A stretch of DNA of 32,403 nucleotides from an uncultured Planctomycetota bacterium. GTDB lineage: Bacteria > Planctomycetota > Brocadiia > CAIUPP01. Below the pieces are notes generated by a model. That model was not told the origin of the DNA and did not search any database. It saw nothing but the letters and a program-made list of their open reading frames with translations. The position numbers and the translations under genes were made by a program. Position 1 is the stretch's first letter. Each line of letters starts with the position of its first letter. Where the stretch lies: positions 1 to 32,403 of the forward strand of contig CAIUPP010000111.1 of NCBI GenBank assembly GCA_903901045.1, read 5' to 3'. This document shows positions 8,335-14,506 of the stretch, piece by piece.

Positions 8335-8529
8335 ATGGCCGAGGAACATGTCGTGCCGTGGACGTGCCATATCTGCGGGGAGGAAGACGAACCGCCCTCC
8401 GGTCATTTCTGCGCGCGCTGCAAGAAGATGACGTGCGAACGACACATCAAGTGCGTAGGGGTGGCCGCGCAGAGAGGGGAAGAGTCAAATGCGGGATACG
8501 TTTGCAGGAAGTGTGAACCTGGCCGTTAA
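8335..8529 (+). CDS. Small zinc-ribbon protein, 64 aa
   Basis: A 64-residue protein rich in metal ligands. The spacing is CHIC near residues 11-14, then HFCARC (24-29), a TCERHIKC run (33-40) and a final CRKC (57-60). This predicts two zinc sites, as in a treble-clef or double zinc ribbon. The function is unknown; such folds commonly bind nucleic acid or protein. A GGGGGG run lies just before the ATG. Heptad arrays lie on both sides, and its TAA overlaps the start of the right array. A longer in-phase frame upstream is the shadow of the epimerase gene and is discarded. Confidence 0.7.
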   Translation: MAEEHVVPWTCHICGEEDEPPSGHFCARCKKMTCERHIKCVGVAAQRGEESNAGYVCRKCEPGR

Positions 8530-8570
8530 TTCGCAAATCGCCAATCAGTAATCGCCAATCGCAAATCGTC
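8529..8570 (+). repeat. Heptad array, right of the zinc-ribbon gene
   Basis: Six exact-length 7-bp units: ATTCGCA, AATCGCC, AATCAGT, AATCGCC, AATCGCA, AATCGTC. It fills nearly all of the 49 bp between two convergent genes and is inverted relative to 8281-8319. Confidence 0.8.
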
Positions 8571-8578
8571 CGTTGACT

Positions 8579-9424
8579 TCACGCAAGTTCCCGCTGGTAA
8601 ATCCACTCCGTCGGGCCTTTGGTCTCCGCGCGCACGAACCCCAGGTCGGTGAAGAACTTCACTTCGCGCACGAAGGCGATGTTGACGCGGACGTTGGCGA
8701 GCTTCTCGGGCAGGGGGCCCGCGGTGAAGAACTTGTAGAGCACGCCGCGCGCGAACTTGGCGAAGTTCACCGTCTCGGCCGGCGCGAGCGCAAAGGCCAC
8801 GGTCTTCTCGTCCGGCAGGAACTTGATGTATCCCAGCACCTTCCCCTCCGCCTCGACCACCCAGAAGTTCTTCGCCTCGCGGGAGAAATAGTCGTTGGGG
8901 ATGCTCAGCGGCACCTTGTGGGCGCGGTCGCTGAAGCTCTTGGCGGCGGCGACCAGCGCGGGGCCGTCCTGCGGCTGCTGCGGACGGAACTGCACCTTGT
9001 CCAGCGCCACCTGAATCTCGCGCCACTGGCCGAGCTGGCGGTCGAGTCCTTTGCGCAGGCCGTCCAGATCCGCGAGGATCACCGGAATGCCGCTCTTGTG
9101 GTTGGGGGTGAAGACCTTGGGGAAGCTGGTCATGCAATCGGCGTAGAACTTCAGGCGGTCGGTGAAATCCTGAATCTCCGTGGAGACCGCCTCCAGCAGC
9201 GGCAGCGGGTAGAATTTGCGCGCGTCGCGGTCGAAGCGCTTGTGGATGTCGGTGTAGCGCTGAGCGAGCGCCTCGGCGGTGTCTTCCTTGAGCTTCTTGC
9301 CCAGCGCCTGCTCGTTGCGCTCCTGCTCCAGACGGCGTTCCACCTCGCGCCGCTTCTCCATCTGCTGCACCGTCTCGCGCACACCCGCGAGTTGCTGCCG
9401 GAAACTGAGACCTTCCTGGGCCAT
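8579..9424 (-). CDS. Unknown protein with coiled N-terminus and GNAT-like C-terminus
   Basis: 281 residues. About residues 5-60 are charged and heptad-like (QQMEKRREVERRLEQERNEQ), predicting a coiled coil. A helical middle follows. Residues 185-281 read as a GNAT-type acyltransferase fold: a VVEAEGKVLGYIKFL strand pair, then a helix, and a closing KFFTDLGFVRAETKGPTEWIY typical of the last GNAT strands. I do not recognise the canonical acetyl-CoA pyrophosphate loop, so activity is uncertain and the resemblance may be structural only. The ATG at 9424 has a weak ribosome-binding site but a good promoter about 70 bp upstream. No signal peptide is present, so a cytoplasmic location is likely. Confidence 0.7.
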   Translation of the reverse strand: MAQEGLSFRQQLAGVRETVQQMEKRREVERRLEQERNEQALGKKLKEDTAEALAQRYTDIHKRFDRDARKFYPLPLLEAVSTEIQDFTDRLKFYADCMTSFPKVFTPNHKSGIPVILADLDGLRKGLDRQLGQWREIQVALDKVQFRPQQPQDGPALVAAAKSFSDRAHKVPLSIPNDYFSREAKNFWVVEAEGKVLGYIKFLPDEKTVAFALAPAETVNFAKFARGVLYKFFTAGPLPEKLANVRVNIAFVREVKFFTDLGFVRAETKGPTEWIYQRELA

Positions 9425-9494
9425 GTGTCAACCTGATCAAGAGAAGCGGGGAAGCCCCGTTCGGGGAATGTTGTTGCCGTTCGACGTACAGTGG

Positions 9495-9523
9495 ATTCTA
9501 GCAGTGCCGCCGGAAGGCGTCAA
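9495..9523 (-). promoter_or_regulatory. Promoter of the GNAT-like gene
   Basis: On the minus strand: -35 TTGACG (9518-9523), 17-bp spacer, -10 TAGAAT (9495-9500). Confidence 0.7.
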
Positions 9524-9537
9524 GCAACCCGACGCCC

Positions 9538-9794
9538 GGGGGCAGGGCAAACGCATCTACAAAGTGCCGTAGAATTTGGACTGCGCCGCCAATGGCGGCG
9601 CTTTGGCCACGACGGAGCGCACCTCTCATGGGGAGGCTTCCTTAGGACGCCGGACTCCACTGCAGCCAAAGCGGCGTCGTTGCCGCCGCACTCCACAGAG
9701 CTTCGCGCCTCAGCGTGATAGCAATCCCGCATTGCGATCCTGACCCTTGCCCTCACCCTCTGTGGCGCTTTTACGATGCGTTTGCCCTGCGCCC
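9538..9794. repeat. Intergenic element with inverted arms and internal hairpin
   Basis: The arms 9538-9568 and 9764-9794 are inverted copies. The core GCAGGGCAAACGCATC (9542-9557) is matched perfectly by its inverse at 9775-9790, with weaker similarity extending to 31 bp. Just inside the left arm, GCGCCGCC-AAT-GGCGGCGC (9583-9601) forms an 8-bp stem. No coding frame of convincing composition is present. It may be a dispersed non-coding element. The rest of the gap (9795-10110) is lower in GC and holds three TTGAGCAA octamers (9926, 9947, 10013) of unknown meaning. Confidence 0.65.
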
Positions 9795-10110
9795 GTGGCG
9801 GGAACGCGGACTCACTTATGTGTGTTATTTTCCTTCTCCCTTGGGTGGTTCGTTCTGTCCTAGGCCGTATGGATTTGTTGAACGGTTGTGCTCGCAAATC
9901 AGAACAAATAGGTGATCGGATTACTTTGAGCAAACTGTTGCGTAAGTTGAGCAACTATGGATGGCGACTGCAAACGGAAATAGTACTATTGCAGTATCTT
10001 GGGACATCTCAGTTGAGCAAATGATCTCACTTTCTCGACCGGCCCTTTACTTATTCGTCAGCATGCTTCTTCAGTCAACAGACAGGGTCTAAGAAAAGTA
10101 CTTAAATAGG

Positions 10111-10138
10111 TTGCAATACGCTGAAAATGGTATATACT
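10111..10138 (+). promoter_or_regulatory. Promoter of the Fur-family gene
   Basis: TTGCAA (10111-10116), 16 bp, TATACT (10133-10138), about 75 bp before the start codon. I see no clear Fur or PerR box, so autoregulation is not shown. Confidence 0.55.
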
Positions 10139-10215
10139 AGTTCCGTGTTCCGCGGGATTGGCGCGTCAGGGCCGCGGAGTTCATTGCGTACTTTTGATGT
10201 CGGTGGGCAATAACC

Positions 10216-10686
10216 ATGAGTGCGCCACAAGGTCGTGCGTCACAAGCGGAAGCCGTTAGCCGATTTGTAGATGCCTGCCGAAAGGCTGGGATGAAACTCA
10301 CCCACCAGCGGCTGGAAATCTACAAGGCCCTGGCTGCTTCTTTGGACCATCCGTCGGCGGAAGACCTCCACCGGCGCATAAGAGGCCGTCTGCCAACTGT
10401 TTCGCTCGACACGGTGTACAGAACGCTGGACACATTTGAACAGCACACGCTGGTCAACAAAGTGCCAGTGGTAAAGGGCCCCGCCCGCTACGATGCAGGC
10501 ATGCACCCGCATCATCATTGCGTTTGCGCCCGATGCAGGAAAATTGAGGACCTCGACTGGCAGGCGGTGGACGCCGTTGAACTGCCCTCAGGGTCGCAGG
10601 AATGGGGCCACGTAACGAACCGATTTGTGCAGTTATATGGTCTCTGTTCAAGTTGCAGCAAGGCGGAACAGCCGGCGACGGTGTAA
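10216..10686 (+). CDS. Fur/PerR-family metal-dependent repressor
   Basis: 156 residues with the Fur layout. The N-terminal winged helix has its recognition helix at about 63-75 (SLDTVYRTLDTF), and the C-terminal dimerisation domain carries the metal sites. D93, H97 and H99-H101, with D112 further on, fit the regulatory site. C104/C107 and C144/C147 are the two CxxC pairs of the structural zinc site, which is typical of PerR and many Fur proteins. Whether it senses iron, peroxide or another metal cannot be decided. The ATG at 10216 has only a weak GGTGGG upstream. It converges on an iron-type ABC binding protein gene, so a link to metal supply is plausible but inferred from position only. A strong terminator follows it. 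Confidence 0.88.
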   Translation: MSAPQGRASQAEAVSRFVDACRKAGMKLTHQRLEIYKALAASLDHPSAEDLHRRIRGRLPTVSLDTVYRTLDTFEQHTLVNKVPVVKGPARYDAGMHPHHHCVCARCRKIEDLDWQAVDAVELPSGSQEWGHVTNRFVQLYGLCSSCSKAEQPATV

Positions 10687-10716
10687 GGAAAGTTGTTCTA
10701 CCAGCTTGATATAGCT

Positions 10717-10753
10717 TGTGGCGCGGGTTATCCGACCCGCGCCACATTCTTTT
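10717..10753 (+). terminator. Rho-independent terminator after the Fur-family gene
   Basis: A perfect 12-bp stem (TGTGGCGCGGGT/ACCCGCGCCACA) with a 6-nt loop, followed by TTCTTTT. Confidence 0.9.
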
Positions 10754-10770
10754 GCACAGAGCATGGGCCG

Positions 10771-10813
10771 GTGGGGACACAAAACTTTCCTTTGGAAAGT
10801 ATTGTGTCCCCAC
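10771..10813. repeat. Long palindrome between convergent genes
   Basis: GTGGGGACACAA (10771-10782) is inverted perfectly at 10802-10813, with a second partial inverted pair (CTTTCC/GGAAAG) inside, forming one hairpin of about 43 nt. It lies just downstream of the ABC binding protein gene on the opposite strand and may terminate it. It could also be a REP-like mobile palindrome. Confidence 0.7.
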
Positions 10814-10835
10814 TTCGACCCACCACCCGCTGTTC

Positions 10836-12194
10836 CTACTTCGCAAGCGCCTGGTAACGCGCCCGGGCCGCGTTGATCCACTCGGCGACCTTCTCGTTTC
10901 GGAAGACCGAGTCCCCCCACCGCGCCGAACAGGCCGCCAACTCCTCCTCGGTCAGATAGGGTGCGCACAGTGCGCGCACCTCCTCCGGCTTCGTCCCGCG
11001 CCGGATCACCGCCTGCCACGCTTTCTGCAACTCGGGGGAGAGGTCGATCAGCGTCGCCTTGTAGAGATCCTTGAGCGCGTCGCGCCGCGCGGCCGCTTTG
11101 GGCGGGTCGTAGTGGAAACCGGCCTTCGCCTGCCCCGGGTCGAACATCACGTTGGTGATGGAGGCGTACTTCTCATAGACCTTGGGCAGCACGGGGATGC
11201 GCAGCAATTCGTTCTCCACCGGGCCGCCGGGCGCGCCCTTGGGCAATACCCAGAGCGCCTGCCCCTGCTCGGAGAGGACGAACTCGATGAAGCGCCGCCC
11301 CAGTTCGGCGTTCGGCGCGCCCTTGAGCAGGCCGATGCCGTCGGGGGTGATGGGGGTGAGCCCCTCGGGCAGAATGAAGCCGATCTTTTCCTTGCCGTCG
11401 AGCCGGATCTGGGTCCAGGCGTAGAAGTCGATTACCGTCCCGGCGGCGACCTGGCCGGTGCTGATGAGCTTGGGCACCTCGTTCGCGCCGGCGGTGAAGG
11501 TCTGGACGTTGGCGGCGGAGCGGGTGAGCACCTCGATCCCCTTCTCCCACCCGTACGCCTGGAGGATCACCTCCACCATGGAGAGGGCGGAACCGCTGGA
11601 GGCGGGATTGGCCGCAGCGACCTCGCGGAAGAACTCCGGCCGCCCCAGGTCCTCCCACGTCTTCGGCTGGGGCAGGTTCATTTCGGCGAGCCGCTTGCGG
11701 TTGTAGATGATGCCGAAGCTGCTCACCGCGGTGCCGTACCAGCGCCGCTCGGGATCGTACATCGGCACCCCGCCCATCTCTTTCGGAAGCGCGGCGAACT
11801 CTCCCTTCGTCAGGTCGACCGGCTGAAGCAGGCCCAGCTCGCTGAATTGCAGGTACGGCTCCGCCCCGCCGCCCCAGAACAGGTCGATGCCGATCCCCTG
11901 GGGGGAGGCGATGAATTCGGACTTGATGAACTTCACGTCGTCGCTGGTGCCTCCCTGGTCCTGGAACTCGACCGTGACCGCGGCGCCGTACTTCTCCTTG
12001 TGCCAGGCCTCGAAGGCGGGGCCGAATTCCCGCTGGATGGGGAGGTTGTTCGGGGTGAGGACGATGATCTTGGCTTCGTCCGCGTCGGAGCGCGCACCGC
12101 TCCCTTGCGGGACGCGCCCGCGCAGGAGGCTCAGCCCCAGAATGACGAGCACAGCCACGAGCGTTATCACGGCGATGGGGATGAGTCGGCGCAT
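10836..12194 (-). CDS. ABC transporter substrate-binding protein, Fe3+ type (AfuA-like)
   Basis: 452 residues. An N-terminal hydrophobic segment (about 5-24) acts as an uncleaved anchor or signal; no lipobox is seen. The rest fits the periplasmic binding fold of the iron(III)/2-aminoethylphosphonate family: IDLFWGGGAEPY after strand one, the GTAVSSFGIIYN hinge region, TWEDLGRPEF, and GLLKGAPNAELGRRFIEFVLSEQGQ near the end of the core. A C-terminal extension of about 90 residues (from about 360) is longer than usual. No permease or ATPase gene is adjacent, so it is an orphan binding protein; ligand identity rests on family only. AAGGAG precedes the ATG. Confidence 0.82.
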   Translation of the reverse strand: MRRLIPIAVITLVAVLVILGLSLLRGRVPQGSGARSDADEAKIIVLTPNNLPIQREFGPAFEAWHKEKYGAAVTVEFQDQGGTSDDVKFIKSEFIASPQGIGIDLFWGGGAEPYLQFSELGLLQPVDLTKGEFAALPKEMGGVPMYDPERRWYGTAVSSFGIIYNRKRLAEMNLPQPKTWEDLGRPEFFREVAAANPASSGSALSMVEVILQAYGWEKGIEVLTRSAANVQTFTAGANEVPKLISTGQVAAGTVIDFYAWTQIRLDGKEKIGFILPEGLTPITPDGIGLLKGAPNAELGRRFIEFVLSEQGQALWVLPKGAPGGPVENELLRIPVLPKVYEKYASITNVMFDPGQAKAGFHYDPPKAAARRDALKDLYKATLIDLSPELQKAWQAVIRRGTKPEEVRALCAPYLTEEELAACSARWGDSVFRNEKVAEWINAARARYQALAK

Positions 12195-12239
12195 CAGGTG
12201 CGCTCCTTCCGGGTTTCTTGCTGAGCGGGGAACAAGGAC

Positions 12240-12268
12240 ATTGTTTCGTGCAGGGCGGAGGATGTCAA
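12240..12268 (-). promoter_or_regulatory. Promoter of the ABC binding protein gene
   Basis: Minus-strand -35 TTGACA (12263-12268), 17 bp, -10 AACAAT (12240-12245). Confidence 0.55.
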
Positions 12269-12275
12269 GAGAACG

Positions 12276-12403
12276 GATTCAACTTTCAACGTCCAACGTT
12301 CAACTTTCAACATCCAATGCGTAGCAGATGAACGACTCGATCGCAGGGGGACATCGTCGTTAGTTGAAAGTTGGGCGTTGGACGTTGAATGTTGAACGTT
12401 GAG
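12276..12403. repeat. Facing CAAC heptad arrays (inverted pair)
   Basis: At 12276-12317 the plus strand reads CAACNNN heptads (CAACTTT, CAACGTC, CAACGTT, CAACTTT, CAACATC). At 12362-12403 the same family runs on the minus strand (CAACGTT, CAACATT, CAACGTC, CAACGCC, CAACTTT). The pair encloses about 45 bp. The 6980-7020 heptads belong to the same family. Confidence 0.75.
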
Positions 12404-12417
12404 TCTGTTACAGCCGC

Positions 12418-12446
12418 TTGACGCTCCTTCGCGCGCCGGATACGAT
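12418..12446 (+). promoter_or_regulatory. tRNA promoter
   Basis: TTGACG (12418-12423), 17-bp spacer, TACGAT (12441-12446). The mature tRNA 5' end is 15 bp further on. Confidence 0.8.
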
Positions 12447-12461
12447 AGCCCCGATGCATCC

Positions 12462-12538
12462 GGGCCCATAGCTCAGTTGGTCAGAGCAGGGGACTCATAA
12501 TCCCTTGGTCCCTGGTTCGAATCCAGGTGGGCCCACCA
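12462..12538 (+). tRNA. tRNA with anticodon CAU, probably tRNA-Ile2
   Basis: 77 nt including an encoded CCA. The 7-bp acceptor stem is GGGCCCA/TGGGCCC. The D-arm is GCTC...GAGC. The anticodon arm has loop CTCATAA, giving anticodon CAU. The T-arm is CCTGG-TTCGAAT-CCAGG. The GACTCATAATCCCTTGGT context resembles bacterial tRNA-Ile2, whose C34 is changed to lysidine to read AUA, more than initiator or elongator tRNA-Met. The 3' part is duplicated at 22636-22686 as an integration target. The gene is intact, so insertion at its 3' end kept it functional. Confidence 0.96.
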
Positions 12539-14031
12539 TCTTCCAAAGCACCGGAAATGCAAGACGGACTTTGTGTTTCGGGCACATGATGCTCTCTGCA
12601 CCCCTCGGAATTGCCGCCTTCGGTAGCGGCCAGAAGCGGACCGTGGCGGCCCCTTTCGGAACGTGCGACGGTCAGTTTAACGGTCAGTTGATCCGCTGCC
12701 CCGTCGGTGCCTGTCGCGCGCATTGCCTCAGCGTCGTCGCTGTCCAGATTTGGCAGGGTCTCCAACGCCCCCCGCTGGTCCAACACGCTGAGGTGCGTGT
12801 AACGATCCATCGTCAACGTGATCGTCGAATGCCTCATGAGCATTTGAATGACCTTCGGGTTCACACCCGCTTCCATCAGGCGCGTCGCAAACGTGTGACG
12901 CAGGCTATGAAAGTCCACCACGCACCCGGCGGCGTCCCGATCTTTCAGAAAATCCGCCTTGACACGCCGCTTCACTTCCTCGCGGTCGCCCCGCGCCGCC
13001 TTGATCCAGGCGATCCGCGCTGCTTTCAAGTCCGCTTGTAGTATCTTCGCCCCCTGATCCGAGGCCGGCATCGGGAATGCGGCGGCGACGGGCAGACAGT
13101 TCGCCAGGTAGTCACCCATGAAGTGCGCCGTCTTGGCATATAGGGGTAACGTATCTTCCCGCCGATGTTTGCTGTACGCCGCGCTGACGGTGATGGCGGG
13201 CCGGTCTCCGTCCAACTCGAAACTGCCGCGCGTCAGGCTGCGAAGCTCACTCCACCGCAGTCCGGTTTCGAGCGCCAGCTGGTAGAGCGCGGCCCGGTCT
13301 GGCCCACGCATGCCGTAGCGCAGTTCTACGCTGGCTTCAGTCGTCACAAGCAGATGTCGGCATTCATCTGCCGTCAGTGCCCGCCGCTCGCGTCGCCTGT
13401 CTGCTCGTGCGTTCAGCGGCTGCAGGTGGGTGAGTGGGCTGTCCGTCACGCGCCTCTCACACACCAGCCAATGGAAGAATTGCTTGATGGCGGCCAGGTA
13501 GTAGTTGGACGTCTGGGCACTGATTCCCGGCGTCACTCGACCACGGGCATCGCGGCGGTCTCTGCGCATGTCGGCCAATTCGGTTTGAACCCGCGCCGCT
13601 TCGATGTCGCTCAGATTCCTGAAACCACACGCGTCCAAGAGCTTCTTGGCACGAGCGTAGGTTTTCTGCGCGTGCGTGGTGGTTCCGCCCGTGGCTTCGA
13701 GCGCGTGCTTGAAGTCCTCCAAGTGGCCGGCAAGCGGTTTTCCAGCGCCGGCCACGTCGCCCGACAGCAGGTCCCAGTCTTTCATCTGCTCCAAGAGCTT
13801 GGGCGGCAGGATTTCCAGCCATCGTTGCAGGTCCGGGTCCGGTCGCATCCGCGCGGCGCGGAAGGACGCCAGCCGCTCGAAGCTCCGCCCCATGTCCGTC
13901 GCCGCACCCTTATCAGTACCGCAGACGACCGTCCGCAAGCACCCGTTGTGATCATGGAATGCGACGGTGTATTTCGCCGAGACGCCGACGGCATCTCTCT
14001 TGTCCCGCCACCGTCGCTTGAATACCCGCAT
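12481..14031 (-). CDS. int1: Tyrosine recombinase/integrase (int1)
   Basis: A site-specific recombinase of 516 residues. An N-terminal and core-binding region (about 1-215) precedes the catalytic domain, with R259 (ETGLRWSEL), K288 (AYSKHRRED), H375-x-x-R378 (FHSLRHTFATR), H401 (MRHSTIT) and nucleophile Y411 (MDRYTH). All catalytic residues are present. The AYSKHRRED and HSTITLTMDRYTH wording is familiar from planctomycete integrases. A tail of about 100 residues follows Y411. Its last 19 or so residues (ending WIRTRDQGIMSPLL) are encoded antisense to the tRNA 3' half, so this stretch is shaped by the att core and not by protein function. The ATG at 14031 has AGAGGA upstream and a promoter shared with int2. 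Confidence 0.93.
   Translation of the reverse strand: MRVFKRRWRDKRDAVGVSAKYTVAFHDHNGCLRTVVCGTDKGAATDMGRSFERLASFRAARMRPDPDLQRWLEILPPKLLEQMKDWDLLSGDVAGAGKPLAGHLEDFKHALEATGGTTTHAQKTYARAKKLLDACGFRNLSDIEAARVQTELADMRRDRRDARGRVTPGISAQTSNYYLAAIKQFFHWLVCERRVTDSPLTHLQPLNARADRRRERRALTADECRHLLVTTEASVELRYGMRGPDRAALYQLALETGLRWSELRSLTRGSFELDGDRPAITVSAAYSKHRREDTLPLYAKTAHFMGDYLANCLPVAAAFPMPASDQGAKILQADLKAARIAWIKAARGDREEVKRRVKADFLKDRDAAGCVVDFHSLRHTFATRLMEAGVNPKVIQMLMRHSTITLTMDRYTHLSVLDQRGALETLPNLDSDDAEAMRATGTDGAADQLTVKLTVARSERGRHGPLLAATEGGNSEGCREHHVPETQSPSCISGALEDGGPTWIRTRDQGIMSPLL
12490..12540 (+). repeat. att site 1 (tRNA-proximal direct repeat)
   Basis: 51 bp identical to 22636-22686, spanning the tRNA anticodon stem through the CCA end plus TC. 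The flanking bases on the tRNA side differ (G12489 against A22635). Similarity continues less perfectly into the integrase genes on the other side. Confidence 0.9.
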
Positions 14032-14063
14032 GATCTGTCCTCTATTTCCGTGCCCTCAACCGG

Positions 14064-14092
14064 ACGTTACCGTACGTTTCGACACTTATCAA
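14064..14092 (-). promoter_or_regulatory. int1 promoter
   Basis: Minus-strand TTGATA (14087-14092), 17 bp, TAACGT (14064-14069). The same arrangement with similar flanks is found before int2. The region 14093-14253 shows no gene. Confidence 0.6.
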
Positions 14093-14253
14093 GTTACTTA
14101 TCACGCTGTACGTCGGCGGGACCCCTTACCGCAGAATGGGAGATGGTTCTTTCGCTGTTAAGCCATACCATGAAGTAATGGTGAAGTACCGAGGCGGGCG
14201 AAACAGAGACTGAGTCCTCAGCGACTGATGCTTGTCATTCCGTGGGTAGAAGC

Positions 14254-14319
14254 CTTAACGAACTCTTAACGGCATCGCCGCCCATTCTAACAGCAACCTG
14301 ATACCCCTCGTGATAGACT
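14254..14319 (+). promoter_or_regulatory. Candidate KdpE operator and kdp promoter
   Basis: Two identical CTTAACG heptamers at 14254-14260 and 14265-14271 are spaced 11 bp apart, as expected for a dimer of an OmpR-type regulator on one helix face. A possible -10 TAGACT at 14314-14319 has no good -35, which fits an activated promoter with the operator about 55-70 bp upstream of transcription start. kdpF begins about 100 bp further on. Confidence 0.45.
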
Positions 14320-14416
14320 CGCTTATGCCGATTGAGACGCAACGCCGCGACTTCGTACCGCCACGCTGATCAGGCGGTGCGCACAGGCTCGTGTCAAACG
14401 GGTGGAGGATAGGACT

Positions 14417-14506
14417 GTGACGCTGATTGATGTCGTCTGCGGCATCATCGCCGTGGGACTCCTGGCATACTTGTTCGCGGCGCTGTTGAAGCCGGAGAAG
14501 TTCTGA
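14417..14506 (+). CDS. kdpF: KdpF, small stabilising subunit
   Basis: A 29-residue hydrophobic peptide starting at GTG: one transmembrane helix (IIAVGLLAYLFAALLKPEKF at its C-terminal end), the usual KdpF size and LxxPEKF ending. It stabilises the KdpABC potassium pump in the inner membrane. GGAGGA lies about 8 bp upstream. Its TGA overlaps the kdpA ATG by one base. Confidence 0.88.
   Translation: MTLIDVVCGIIAVGLLAYLFAALLKPEKF

Noticed and set aside
7246-8529. A 427-residue frame that includes the zinc-ribbon protein
   Set aside because: Its first 350 codons are the out-of-frame shadow of the epimerase; only the last 64 codons, with their own ATG, are real.
135-8570. CRISPR array reading of the heptad repeats
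   Set aside because: Units are 7 bp with no spacers, and no cas gene is present.
9776-10024. An 82-residue frame upstream of the Fur-family gene
   Set aside because: No ribosome-binding site and no protein-like composition; it crosses the end of the repeat element.
10716-12224. A 502-residue plus-strand frame
   Set aside because: Antisense shadow of the ABC binding protein gene.
12481-12540. The WIRTRDQGIMSP tail as a functional protein motif
   Set aside because: It is the antisense translation of the tRNA 3' half and recurs wherever a frame crosses such a tRNA gene.
14093-14416. A c-di-AMP (ydaO-type) riboswitch before kdp
   Set aside because: I could not find the conserved ydaO core; the direct repeats fit a KdpE operator better.
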